Source of the DNA: Labia minor
Lineage: Eukaryota; Arthropoda; Insecta; Dermaptera; Spongiphoridae
Direction of reading: 5' to 3'
Assembly: GCA_963082975.1 (NCBI GenBank)
Contig: OY720345.1
Coordinates: 18,626,491-18,690,490, forward strand
DNA: 64,000 bases
Made by a program: the position numbers and the translations under genes. Shown piece after piece: positions 48,339-62,900 of the stretch; the stretch's first letter is position 1; each line of letters begins with the position of its first letter. The notes under the pieces are model-generated. The model did no database searches. It saw only the letters and a list, made by a program, of their open reading frames with translations, and was not told where the DNA came from.

Positions 48339-49017
48339 TTATTATAATTTCTTGTTAATTGTACATATTATATTTAATTTATTTCTTTGTAAAAAATATA
48401 TTATTTTTTATTATTTTGTAATATTATTATTATTATTATGTTTTTTGTTTGTCTCTTTTAATGTTTGGTCTTAAATTATCATCCTTTAACACGTTTGTCT
48501 ATTTATTTTATGTGGTGGCATTAGCCACCGGCGGTACATGCCGGCGGGAACATCTTTAACCCCATGATAGCTGCAAGGTGACATATAAATTTCTTTCAAA
48601 AAATGAAATATACTTTAGATTTTGTTTTACCCTAAAAAATCTCCATTTTTTATGATGATTGAAAATCAAATGAATTCTGAAGCACTAGTAAAATTTGTGT
48701 AGTTTGTAATTTAACATTAAAGAATACACCCTCCCCCTGAAAAGAAAAATAATATAGGAAAAATTAACTAATCAATCAATAATATTTATAATATATTATA
48801 AAATAAATAATTTAAATATTGTATAGAAAGAATATAAAGGAAATAATTATTAATAAAAAAGATCTCAAAGGAAAAAATAAAAATTTTCTATATTTGGTAT
48901 TGTGAACTAATAAGAACCAGCAATGAATGTAAAACTACAGATATTTCAAGGGGGAAATAGATAATTAATAATAATAATTAGTTAATAAGTTTATGGAGTC
49001 TATCCATTCTTTTAAAT
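48339..49017. other. 3' region of the first transporter and spacer
   Basis: Probable 3' UTR of the SLC17 gene, AT-rich with ATT runs. At 48513-48548 two GC-rich hairpins stand back to back: GGTGGCATTAGCCACC and CCGGCGGTACATGCCGGCGG. The rest is uninformative. Confidence 0.4.
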
Positions 49018-49174
49018 CATAGGTTCCCAAACTTTTTTTTGTCGTGGACCCCTTGGCTTGTTTTTCGGTTTTGGGTAGACCCCAAAATTGATTTTGATTT
49101 TTTATAAACGATTTATCTTTTTTTAGATTAAAATAGACCCCAGGGGTCCAAATAGACCACTTTGGGAACTTATG
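49018..49174. mobile_element. 157-bp hAT MITE with perfect 8-bp target duplication
   Basis: The ends CATAGGTTCCCAAAC and, inverted, CATAAGTTCCCAAAG are flanked by TTTTAAAT on both sides (49010-49017 and 49175-49182). The interior has GTCGTGGACCCCTTGG, common in arthropod hAT MITEs. No coding capacity. Confidence 0.85.
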
Positions 49175-50011
49175 TTTTAAATTAACTCTAGAATTCCTAC
49201 AATTTCACCCAAACACACTTTATTACTATATCGTTTTTATTAACCTTGGTTTTTTGGTTTTCTTATTTATATTTAATATTTGATTATCGTATGTTCCTTT
49301 TAATTTTTCTTTCAGATTATAATTAGTTGTAATTGTAATGATATTATATGTAATCGAACTAGAATTCTTTAAGCATTCAGAAGCTATTGTAATTTATGTG
49401 ATTAAACATATTATATTTTTTTAATATTTGTAAATAAATATTTTTATTTGTATTATTATAATATTAGTTAAAAAAATAAATTTTAATAAATTTTAATATT
49501 TATTTAGTCAGTAAGAAAATTTTGATTTTTATTTTTTTTTGATTTGAAATAATTCGTTGATTTATTTGAAGATTGAAAAAATTTTAATGGGGTCTTTTGA
49601 TTTATTTACATTATCATTCCATAGAAGATATGCATGATACACATAGCAGTAGGTAATTATTTTGATGTACTGTATACTGTATCTGAAATTTAAATATATA
49701 AGGGAATTGGTAAGGGAAGCGAAGGTCTATATTAGGTAAAATTATTACAAAAAAAATCATCATAATAGTTGTGAGGTTAGGTTTTTTTTGTTTATATTTT
49801 TTTAATTATATAAATATAAATATATTTATTCGTGGTGTCTCTTTTTAGTTCGGAGAATAAATATAGAACGATTTTCAATCTGTATGATTCGTTGAATTTT
49901 AAATTATTTTTATTATTATTTATAATATATATATATAGGTTGAAGAAAAATTGATTTGGCTTTTAGTGGATATATTAGCAGTGAACGCTATCATCCCTAA
50001 AGATTTGAGTA
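49175..50011. other. Spacer between the two transporter genes
   Basis: AT-rich; presumed promoter region of the second SLC17 gene near its right side. No specific motif assigned. Confidence 0.35.
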
Positions 50012-53000
50012 ATGGAAAGTCTTTTGCAAACACAAATCTTACCGAAGTATATTGTATTTGGTAGATACTAATTTCAAGATTTCAAATATTTTGTTTGTTT
50101 GTGTTTTTATCATACTATTCACCAAACTTAATAAACACCCCAATTAAATTCCTTTATGTAATGATTTAATGATTATTTTTTTGACGGAACTCTTAATCAA
50201 ATAAGAGCTTCTTTCCAGAAAATAATTTACTCAGTGCCTCTTAAAGGTATATGAACAATCTATTCGTAAAATATAGTAAATTAAAAACATTGATGTTTGA
50301 AATTATGAAACTTTATTTAACTCAGAATAGAATGATAATAGAATTTTCCTCAAATGCACCTGTGGCCTTAATGCCTGGTGGAATGCCCTTGCCATGTTTT
50401 CGGTTTTGGGTAGAGCTCCTACTTATCTGATATTGATTTTTGTAAATTTCTAACTGTAGTGAAGTTTAGTTTGAAAAACTTAAAGAAAAAGCACATGTTA
50501 AGTTTTATACATTTATTAATTGAATTGAAATTAAAACTACTCAAAATAAAATTTTGTATCTGTTATATAAAATATACTTAACATATAAAATAAACATAAA
50601 ATAAACTAAAGTAAGCAATAAGAAAATGTTTTTAATGGGAAGAATGAACCTGATCGTTTAATAATAAATTATCAACTTTTGGCTTCAATTTTGTAAGGTT
50701 TAATCTTAAATCTCCTCGGCTAATGATGTCCAGTCTGTTTTTTGTGTCATAAACTACCCGTTTATATGTTTTAAATATTTTCTTAGTAGTTTTCTTTTCA
50801 AGATTTAGAAAATGAACAATTTGTCTCATATTTGTATTTGTAGAGAGGCAAATTTAATCGCGAAGCTCTGAGACAATAATTGACAAGAATTTTACTATGG
50901 GTATTCTTGTAACAAGATTATACTGGTATATCATGTGCAGGTTTTTACAAGTTCAAAATGTGTTGCGACCACAAAGCGAATCGTGGACCCCCAATTTCAT
51001 TTCATGGACCCCAAAACTTTTTCGATGACGTAGACCCTGGGTCGATATAGACCACTTTGGGAATCACTGCTCTAAATCTACTCTCATCTAGGTCGTAGTC
51101 CATGCCTCACATCCATATAATATTATGAAATTAACTTTTTCACCACTTGAGTGATAATTATTTTATATAGTTTAATTTTGATACCCTTCTTCTTCTTCTT
51201 CTTCTTCTACTTCTTATTCTACATTTCTTTTAAAGTCCAACACGAAAGATATAGATTGACGAGCAACCGAACTACCTTCGGAGATTTTTCAAACACGAAT
51301 TCTGGAGTCTTCCAACCGATCTTTTTCCTTCCATCTTCATTTTAATAATAAGGCAAAGTTTTCGTATCTCCCGTCATACATGATATTACTCAGAAATTTT
51401 ATTTTTGATATTCAGCAAGAGTTCTGTCTTCTTCTCCATAGGAGGGAGGATTTCAGTGTTATTAGTTTTACTGGTCCAGGGAATTGATTTCGCTGGATAT
51501 TAATTTTGACGAAATAAGCCCCTTTATTATATAATGTTCATGTTTTACCCGTTTGCAACCTTATTTTTAATTCTTCTAATTATAACTCTATAAATTCATT
51601 TTAAAAATATTAATATTTTTATTAATATTAATTTTTAATAATATAATAATAGATATATGTATTATATATTGATTTTGAGTATTAATCTTAATCGTGTTTT
51701 ATTTTTTTATTTTTTTTTAGTTTTTATATTTCTTCAAATTTTCGCAGAGATAAAGATGGTCTACGATGTTGGCAACGACATCGCTATTATATTTTTTTTC
51801 TGTTATTTTACGGTTATTGTTTTTATTATCATTTCCGCTACAATTTAAATATTACACTTGTTTATATGACAAGTCCAATTTATGACACAAATAACACAAT
51901 TATTAAGGTAAGTTTTTTATAAATTATTTTAGTGATTTAACAAATGAGAAGAAGTATTTATTGAATTTATTATGCATAAGCTACCCTTTATAACAGAGGA
52001 GGCCAACCCAAATGATCTTGCGGGCCACTTTGGAAATGCATCATAACTTCGCGGGCCGCATATAAAATTATACATACCCATATTAGATTTAGACCCATTG
52101 TAGATATTGTTTGGTGTGACAAATTGAAAAATAATGAATTTTTATTATGTTTACTATTATTTTTACATATAAACATATATAATATAATAATAATGATACT
52201 GAATGCACATTGTAAAAAATATATAATACTAAAAATAAAGAAAGAAACAACGAAATAAAAAAAATGAAATCATATTTATTTCACTAGCGCGATATTTGTA
52301 TCATGAGGACGCAGAATATAAAAGTGTGATGAATCTCGCGGGCCGCAAAAATGTTTTCGGCGGGCCACATGCGGCCCGCGGGCCGCGGGTTGGCCACCCC
52401 TGCTTTATAACTTTGATAGATTTTAATTTTTGAAAAAACATTGTAACTGAGAAATCAAAAAATCATTTTTAAATTCTAAATTTCAATATATATATAGGGT
52501 AAAGTATACAGTCGACCCCAAGGCAGTCATTGGCCCCCTATCACTAAAACACAAATAATAAGAGATTTTTATTTTAAAAATTGCGCTATTAACTATGGTT
52601 TTGTAATCGTTTGTTGTATGGTTGTATAATAACTTTAGAATACCTAGGCCAATAATTATATTAGGATTTTTTTTAAAGTGCTTATTGAAAATGTTATGAG
52701 AAAATTATTTTTTTTTATTCATCAAAATGCTCATAGTATCTATGTTCTGTAAACCTAATTTGACACAGATTGTTCCGCGATTTGCCCAGATATGGATTAA
52801 AGACTGCTAGGAATTGCTTAAGGGGGCCAACGACTGTATCCTTTACCCTATATATTTAATTATTTATTATATCTTTTATTAAAGTTTATTTTTTTTTTTA
52901 TTTTGATCTCTTTGAAAAACGATCATTTAAGTATCATTAAATTTATAAATATCATAAAAATAACTTTTTGTGTGTTAGGATGCGGAATACGATTGGGATA

Positions 53001-53860
53001 TAATCATTCAGGGGTATATATTGTCTGCTTATTTTTGTGGCTATTGTACTTCCCAATTACTTGGTGGATTATTTGTGTCAGTATTTGGTGGTACCAACAT
53101 CCTCACCGTTACAATTGGTTTATCCTCAATACTGACGATTACAACTCCATTTGTGATCGATTTTGGCATTTATCTAATGATTATAAATCGTTTTATTTTA
53201 GGAATTCTATCGGTAAGTTAAAATAAGATCATTTATATTTTATTATTCCTCTACATACTCTTTTTTTTATACCCCCATTACACTTTTTTTTGTTATCATT
53301 ACATTTTTATAAATAAATTGAATCTTATTTATTTAAAAATTGTGTACAGTAAATTTGTATACGTATATTATAAATTAATTTATTTTACTGAACATGTAAA
53401 TTCAAGGATTTTCGAAATAAAAATTTGAGTTTGAATGGCGGAGACACATAGATTAAGAAACAGCAATGAAAAGAGTTTTTCGGGAAAACCATAAGGAAAA
53501 GTAGAGAAGGAAAAACGCAAAATATAAAGATAAATATGGTGGAATTGGAAGAAGATAGGAAATGGATGGAGCGTGGGGGCTCAGACTATAGAAGGAGGGG
53601 CCAAAGTTGGTGCCTGAGTCGACCCCCACCCTCGGCCAACCAGTTCCCGCGCTTGCCCCTACCATTCCAACAAGACCACACCGCGCAACTCTGTTGCGCA
53701 TATCACATTTTTTATAGTTTAGTTTGAGAGAGTAGAAGACTGTGATGGAGGGGAAATCACTCTCCTTGTAGCCACCCCTCACGCACCAACTTTGGTTTCT
53801 CCGACTATAGAGAAGGTTGGAGAAATATGGATGCTGTAACTAAGAATATATGTATTCAGA

Positions 53861-53904
<44 letters not shown>

Positions 53905-56900
53905 ACTTGATAATAACAATAAAATTATATCTATAATTATTAAATAATAAAAATAGTATCCACAAATGTTTTTAACATAAATAGAATTAAATTAATTAAT
54001 TGAATTTATAATGAAATATAAAATAAGATATTCCCATAAAAAAGTAATCACAGGTCAAAAGATCACTTAAATTCAAAGTTTATTATAGAAAAACCCCACA
54101 ATTTGGATGAGCTAAAGAAAGTTATTTTCGTGAAATAGGGGCAATACCAATGAACATGTTTCTGGTCATTATGGGAAACTTCAATATCCGACTACAGCTA
54201 TGAATTGATGAAAGATGAGGTTTTTCACATTTAAATTATGGGGATACAATTTTTTTTTGTAAATAATTATAAATGACAAAACATCTAAAATTAAATAGTA
54301 GGTAGTGTTTTTTTGTTTTCGTTTTTTTGAAACAAACATTTTATTAAACTTTCAAAATCGTCAAATAATTTTGTCACACCCTATATTATAATAAGTAGTT
54401 ATGCAATTCTAAATATCAATTAAATTGTTTAAGATTTATATTTTTTTACATCTTATTTTAGGGTCCACCGGTTTCCTGCAACTTTGAAATTTGGCAGCAT
54501 TGGGGCCCAAAATCTGAAATTAACTGGCTTTCTAAGGTAGATTATATTGGATTTGTTGTTGCTGGAATTATTACACCAGCTATAACTGCAACCACTTGTA
54601 CCTATTTGGGATGGAAATATATTTTTTATATTGGTGGTAAATAATGTTATTACACCAAATTTTATTAATTTTCTTTTTATTATTGCTATTTTTTAAAATT
54701 ATTTTTTATTGATTATTTATCCTTATAGAATAACAAAAATAGTCTATTAAATTATTTTTTTATAGGATCAGGTGGTGCTTTATGGACTTTATTATGGTTT
54801 TTAATTGCACGAAAAACACCACACCATGATCGATTTATTAATTTAAAAGAAAAAGAATATTTACAAAGGAATACTGTTTTAAATTTTACGGTATTATATT
54901 GAATTATTTTATTTTTCTATCTAAAACATCTGAGAATGCTTGGAAGCATTACTATCAACGAACTTTTATTCATATTTATCACAAAATTGAATAAATAATT
55001 TTAATTTATATGATCTTAATATATTGTGAGAATTAGATAAATATTGTAGAAAGCAAAAAATATTTACAAATAGATATTTATTTAAATGAAATAACATTAT
55101 TTAATTTAATTAATTAATATTTATTATAATTTATAATAAATAATAATTAATAATAATGAATATAATTTATATAATTTATAATTATAATTATACGATCGAA
55201 GATGCGCTGAAAACATCGCTTATTTATAGTTATACGCTGAAAATATGGGAAATTTTCAACTTTGACCGCCGATTTGACCATGTTCCCAACCAAATTTTAA
55301 AAAAACAAGACCACTTTAGATTTACACTTTTTTAAACTCTACCCGAATCCAAAATCAAAATTTAAAAAAATCGAAAATTTTGGCGACAGACACACAGACA
55401 TCTAGATTTTATAAACGAACTGAAAGTTCGTTGAAAATCGTGGTTTTCAAAACTAACAATACCTCCCTTACTATCGTCGGTCGGTAAAAATTAGCTGGAG
55501 TGTCTCCACTCGACTATCTCGCAATTTGAATTGGATTAAATAACATAATATATTATATTTAAATTAAATTTAATTGATTATAAATTATAAATAATAAATA
55601 TTAAACCAGCGCATGTTTGGTTTTTTATTGATGGCACCATGGAACATGTTGGCGCGTGAGATTTGCAGTGTTAAAAAATTAATTCTGGTACTTTCAGCGA
55701 TTCAATCAAGCTGAAATTCTATGTATGGCAGTTTTATACAATTATTAATCATTTGAAAAATTATCAAACATATATCTTTATTTTTGCGGTCACTTTAGAG
55801 GAAAAAAAATCAAAACGTTGTAGGTAATGACCCTCTTCCGGTTGAGCTACATTTCTCAAAAGTTGATAGAAAACTATTAATTTTGAATAATGCTCATGTA
55901 CCAAATTGCATCATTCTAGCTTAAACCGTTTTTGCGTAATCTTGGTTACATACATACACACACACACACACAGACATTTTTCTCAACCTTAGTGAAAATG
56001 ATTCAGGAACCTTCAAAACGTATAAAAACATCAAAATCTCAACATCGAAAATTTTCGTGATCGCAATACTATCTCTTACGAGATAGTAAAAATATTACGT
56101 TCAAATCAATTAAAAGTTAAATTCGAATGAATTTTTTTTTATAAAATCCCATATTTTAATTAATTATTTATAATATACTAATTATAATATTCAATAATAA
56201 CATTTACTTAACAAAAATACATAAAATCAGTTCTAGAAGATTAATAATTTATTTTTGTTTTTATTCAGATTTGCCAATTTTCGTATAACATCATCTTTTA
56301 TATTCTCTTGTTATATTAAATAAATTTAAATTAAAATTGCACTAAAATGAATAAAATAATACAAATTTAACAATTTTGTATAAAATAACGTTTTTTTCAT
56401 GGACTATTAAAATAATTTTTCTATAAGTCTGACAAAGTTTATGGATGGATTGCGTCATATTCAACGATAAACGTTGAGCGCATTTATACTTAAATTTAAA
56501 CTAACCTCTGAAGGATTAGTCGAAATTATGAATTCATACTTGGTCTCCCTATTAAAAGATAAATCAATCGTCTAACTACTCTGGCACATTGATTAATAAA
56601 TTTAACTTAAATTTCTTTATGATGAATAATCTTTATAGTCAGCAAAATACAGTAAAAGTCCATTAGTCCGGCATCCAACAGTCCGGAATGCCCGATAGTC
56701 CGGCATCGCTCCGGAAAATTGTAAAAATTTTGGTTTTCTCCAAAAGTGTGTCTTTAAAGCAAATAAAAACGCTCGAGAGCTATTCCCCTTTTGTGATAGG
56801 TAAATTTTCAAAACCCAGGGCTTTTAAGAATGCACATTTGCCTGTCCAATACGATGCTCAATCAAATGCGTGGGTGACTGCGTCCTCTTTAAAGACTGTG

Positions 56901-59900
56901 TTTTTCACCACTTTGTGCCTGAGGTCAAGGAATCCTTCAAAAGCCTTGGTCTACCAGAAGAAACTAAAGCCATCCTTTTTTTGGACAATTGCAAAGCCCA
57001 CCTGCCAGTAGATGAGTTAGTTTCTGGGAATATTGTTGCTACTCTGCTCCCACTTAACATAAAACCTTGGATTCAACCCATGGACCAAGGGGTTATTCAA
57101 AATTTTAAATGCTTTTCTAGAAGGTCTTTTATTCAAGGCCTGTTAAATGCCGACTGTGACTAGCTACAGTGCTTCAGAAATTATTGATTACCATATCATT
57201 AGAAATAAATTTTATACTAAACGACAAAAGTCAAGAAAACAAAAAGACATTCGTGACTTTTATAAATCAAAGTGTAATATTTTTTACAGTATGTGTACAT
57301 ACATTATATGAAATGTAAAATAAACTTTGTGGTATGTATTTGCATACTATATTTTTAGTATAATTATTAATCTAATTGTTCTTATAATTACCGCCCGATA
57401 ATCCGGAATTTCCGGTAGTCCGGCACCGAGCTGGTCCCGAACGTGCCGGATTATAGGACTTTTACTGTATGGCAAAATGTGGTAAAATATTCATTGAGTA
57501 ATGATATAATATTTTCAAAATTAAATAAAAGAAATCTTACTTTCTTTGTTATTTAAATTCTGACAAAATTTCTCATATAAAGAGATGATTTATTTAATTT
57601 TCTATAAATTATTTTAAATACTTTTATTTTTATAATTTAGATATTTTCGTAATTTTACTTTTTTAAAACTCTTTCTTGGTTTTATTTAAAATTTGAAAAA
57701 AAATTTCATTAGAGATGAAATTTGTAGAATGAATTATTATCTATAAATTGTTTCCTATTAAATTTCTATATTTTTTTATTGTATAGGAAAAATGGCTACT
57801 TTACTTTATAATATTTATTTATAAATGGATTTAAATAAAAATGTTGCCAGGTTTATCGCCCCAATATAATCTTATAAATAAAATTTGGTGGTTTTTTCTA
57901 TAAATAAAAAATATAGAGCATGTCTAATTTCAAGTCATTTTTACTATCTCGCCAGAGATGTATTGGAATCACGAAAATTTTCAATATTGAGATTTTGATG
58001 GTTTTATACGTTTTGAAAGTTCCTGAATCATTTTCACTAAGGTTGAGAAAAATGTCTGTCTGTCTGTGTGTGTGTGTATGTATGTAATCAAGATTACGCA
58101 AAAACGGTTTGAGCTAGAATGATGAAATTTGGTACATGGGCATTATTCAAAATTCATAGTTTTCTAACAACTTTTTGAAATGTAGCTCAACCGGAAGAGG
58201 GTCATTACCTACAACGTTTTGATTTTTTTTCTGCTAAAGTGACCGTAAAAATAAAGATATATGTTTGATAATTTTTCACATGATTAAAAATTCTATCAAA
58301 CTGCTATATATAGAATTTCAGCTTGATTGAATCACTGAAAGTACCAGAATTAATTTTTTAACACTGCAAATCTCACGCGCCAACACGTGACGTGGTGCCA
58401 TCAACAAAGAGCAAAACATGCGCTGGTTTAATAAATATTATTTATTAATTTTAATTTATAATTTAATTAATTTAATTTAATTTAAATTAATATATGTTAT
58501 TTAATCCAATTCAAATTTGCGAGATAGTCGAGTGGAGACACTCCAGATTTTTTTTATAAAAAAAATTATATTTCTTATTGAATTTTATTTTAACGTTAAT
58601 GATTAAAAAACGAATATATTTAGTTAATTAATCATTTTTAAAAATTTTATAATATAATACATGGATGATTTTTATTTAAATTATTTGTTTTAAAATGAGA
58701 AATAAAGAAAATTAATATGAATTATTGACATTGAAATAAAATTTGGTAATGATCAGTTTCACACACACATACTCAATCACACATATATGTCAACGGAATA
58801 ACCACTTTTTTAGAATCATAACGGGAAGATTTGTGAAAAACGCATATGGGGGGGGGGGGGGGTTGTGAGATGGGATTACAATAACTTTAATCTCAAAAAA
58901 ATTAGAAATTTTTTTGATTGGGAATTAGAAACTGATAAAACTTCATGTTCATTTTAAGAATTAAAAAGTAGATTTTTCATACGAAAAAAAAAACATATTT
59001 TATTCAAAAGTATACTAAACAAATCAAAGTTATGGTGTAAGTATCGATTAATTGGAAAAAACTTTTTACCACAAGAGATTAATTCAGATATTAAAAATGT
59101 ATGATAAAATAATTTAAATAATAATAATTTAATAATTTTAAAAACTTTAAACCCTCCATTAAACATCAATCATTTTCTTTTTAACTTTTTAGCAGACTTT
59201 TGAATAAAGTATGATTTTCAAAGAAAATTATTCTTTTAATTTTCTTTTGATTTAGAGGTAATTAAAAAATATTCCCATGAAATTTTTACATTAGAATTTT
59301 TCCAAACTTTGATTTGGTATGTATTAAAATAAATTTTTTTAGCGGTCGTTAAAAATTCCATGGAAAAGTATTCTAACTTCTTGGCCTGTTTATTGTTACA
59401 TTATTGCCGTGGTTGGAAGTGAATTGTCTGTTTACATAATCCTTTTTCATATTCCAAGATATATTAATGGTATTTAACATATTGTAATGACATCATAAAA
59501 TTAAATATTTCATGATCAATAAGATAAACTCCCCCAAATGTTTTCTAATATTTTCTAATTAATTTTTAATTTTTCTTTATAATTTATTATTTACAATCAT
59601 TCATATCACTTGAGAACTATTTAATTAATTAAATAATTAATTATTACCACTGTATGCAATGAAATTTAACAAAAAAATAATAAGGTAAATGTACCAGTCG
59701 TTGGCCACTGTACCAGTAATGGACCATTTGATAGATTTTTGATCAAAATAAGCTTTTTAATTTCAAATTAAACTTGAGATATCGATAAATATCAAGAAGA
59801 GCCTTTTTCGAATTGCTTAACAATGAAACAGTGACCAATCGCTGCATTTATATTATAATTATGAATTTTTTAAAACACGAGGCAAGCGTCCTTGCATTTT

Positions 59901-62900
59901 AAGGTTCGTTTCTTATGCAAAACGTTTAGGACATGCTTCACTTTATTTTCAATAGATTATGTTTTATTTAATAATAATTTCAATCCAAAAATTAAATTCA
60001 ATAGTTGATACTACAAATTATATTAATCAGTTTGAAATATTTAATTTATGTGATGATTATAAATTATTATTTGCTGAAACAAATATCTCATTTTTTTCAG
60101 AAGTGGACCGGTGTGGCCCATTACTAAAATTACTAAAAAATATTATTAAATTTGTTTTATACTAAAATCGTTTTTTTTTTATTAAAATAAATGTGATGTT
60201 TGCTATTTTTTTCTGTTTTAAGTGTCTAGAACAATTTTATTCAGTAGTGGACCACGTGGCCAAATGCTGAGATAAACATGGCTAACCACTAAATCCTTAC
60301 AACTTAAATTATATTTTCATCAGATTCCTTTAGATAACTAAATTTTATGCTGATAATAAATTGTGTAAATAGGTTAATTCCCAATTTATAAACATTATTA
60401 AATTTATAATTTTATTTTATGAAATTAAAAATCAACAACAATTTATTTTATTTAAACATCTTATTACTGATGATCATAAATTTAATAAAATATATTTATT
60501 ATTATATTAGTATGAGTAATTATATTAAATTAATATTACTAAAATTTCCAATATATTTTTTAAATTATATTAATGTCATTATCTTTCTCTTTTCGATTGC
60601 ATTAACTGACCTTTCTTGTTTAAAAGCAGCGCGTTGAAATGGATAAGAATTGTAAATATATAGAAACAAACTGTAAATATAAAGAATAATTAAAATAAAT
60701 TATAAACAATTATATGAAATTATAAAAAATATTAATAAATTAGTGAATTTCATTCCATTTATTTATTTTAAACCCATTTTAGGTTGATGGTCCATTACTG
60801 GATCAAAAAGTGGCCCACTACTGAAACTTTTGATTTTCAGATGGCCCACTACTAGAACAAAAAATACGTTTTGAAAAAAACTAAAAAATAATATTGCAAT
60901 ATTAATTAACCGAATGTTTGTGTTGTAGTGATAATTAAAAATAGTTGTACAATATGTTAGCACTTGTTTTGTTGTTATTCTAACTTTTATTATAGAATTA
61001 TAGTGTTTTTTAATGAAAATTTCTCTTAACATGGCCCACCACTGGTACATTTACCTTAATACTAATCTTAATGAATAAAAAATTAATTAATAATAAATAA
61101 TTAACCTTAATAAAACTTTTTAGTTTAATGTTAAAATTCTTTAATATCATTAATGAATATTTGAAAAAGACCTCAAATTGAACCCATTTATTATTTTTTT
61201 TTCAATATTTCAGATATTGTTAAAGTTGACATCATTAAAAATGGTTTCGTAAGTTCAGTGGGATTTTTGGGTCCAGGAATATTTATTCCAATCTCCATAA
61301 AACTATCCAAATGGTGTATTAGAGATCAAGAATTTCAACTTACTTTGGTATATATATATATATATTTAAATTTAAATTTTACAGTATCTCAAAAAATATT
61401 AAAGGTATATATTAGTTAAACAATTTCTATTTTAAGGGACAATTTTATTTAAAAAAAATTTCCACTAGTAGTTTTTAAAACACGCTTGAGGCCCATTTTT
61501 TGTATTTACAAAATGAATTATGTATAGTAATGGAAAAATATAATCGCCATGAGGGCGCTGTTGTCGGGCAATAACCGTTTGAGAATAACCATTGACAATG
61601 CCCATCAACAGCACCATATGACGTGTAGTTGTACATATTATCTTTTTGTTAAAATGATTTTATATAAAAACAAATAACAAATAATTACTCTTTTGATTAC
61701 CATAAACATAACTTTATTAGCTTCATTACATACAACTTCATTTCTAAATAAACAACAACGCAAATGTTAATTTCAACTATTTAGTAAGGAAATAATCAGA
61801 TTTTACAATAATGATAATTGCTACAATATTACTAATGCCAACAATTTATTTATTTATTTATAAATTAAATCATTTGTTTGTATCTTAATGACATTTTTTG
61901 AAATACATTTAAATAAAAGTTATTATTTATTTAATTTTACATTTATTATTTTAAAAAATCATTAAATAAAGAAATTGAAATTTTTGGCACCCTAGGGTAT
62001 AATTCAATTAGCTACCTAAGGCTTAGTAATTAAAATTCTTAAATATAAATTTTTAATATTTCATTGCAGTTATAAATAAAAGTATTTTTTCAAGAAGTTC
62101 TCATTAACCTACATTTAATTTTTAATTTAAGCACATTTAAAAATTCCTCATCGCCACGCCCCTTAAGTTACGGCGCCCCTTAAGTTTCGGCGTCCCTGGG
62201 TTGTAGCTCAAACAGTCATTAGGGGTCAGTATGACCTTGGGTATTAATGCGTTATATCGTTGAATTAAATTAGCTGGAGTGTCTCCACTCGACTATCTCG
62301 CAAATTTGAATTGGATTAAATAACATAATATATTATATTTAAATTAAATTTAATTAATTATAAATTATAAATAATAAATATTAAACCAGCGCATGTTTGG
62401 CTTTTTATTGATGGCACCACCACGTGTTGGCGCGTGAGATTTGCAGCGCTAAAAAATTAATTCTGGTACTTTCAGCGATTCAATCAAACTGAAATTCTAT
62501 ATATGGCAGTTTTATACAATTATTAATCATTTGAAAAATTATCAAACATATATCTTTATTTTTACGGTCACTTTAGAGGAAAAAAAATCAAAACGTTGTA
62601 GGTAATGACCCTCTTCCGGTTGAGCTACATTTCTCAAAAGTTGATAGAAAACTATTAATTTTGAATAATGCTCAAGTACCAAATTGCATCATTCTAGCTT
62701 AAACCGTTTTTGCGTAATCTTGGTTACATACATACACACACACACACACACAGACATTTTTCTCAACCTTAGTGAAAATGATTCAGGAACCTTCAAAACG
62801 TATAAAAACATCAAAATCTCAACATCGAAAATTTTCGTGATCGCAATTCAGTAAAATAATCTTCTAACATTGAGATTGTTTAACCCTCTCTGTATCTTTT

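Noticed and set aside
53453-53782. 109-codon minus ORF and 63-codon plus ORF
   Set aside because: They are overlapping ORFs in a GC-rich repeat block with no family resemblance and no splice context.
60419-60637. 72-codon hydrophobic ORF
   Set aside because: AT-rich Ile/Asn/Leu/Tyr composition typical of random AT-rich sequence; it lies within a non-coding DNA element.
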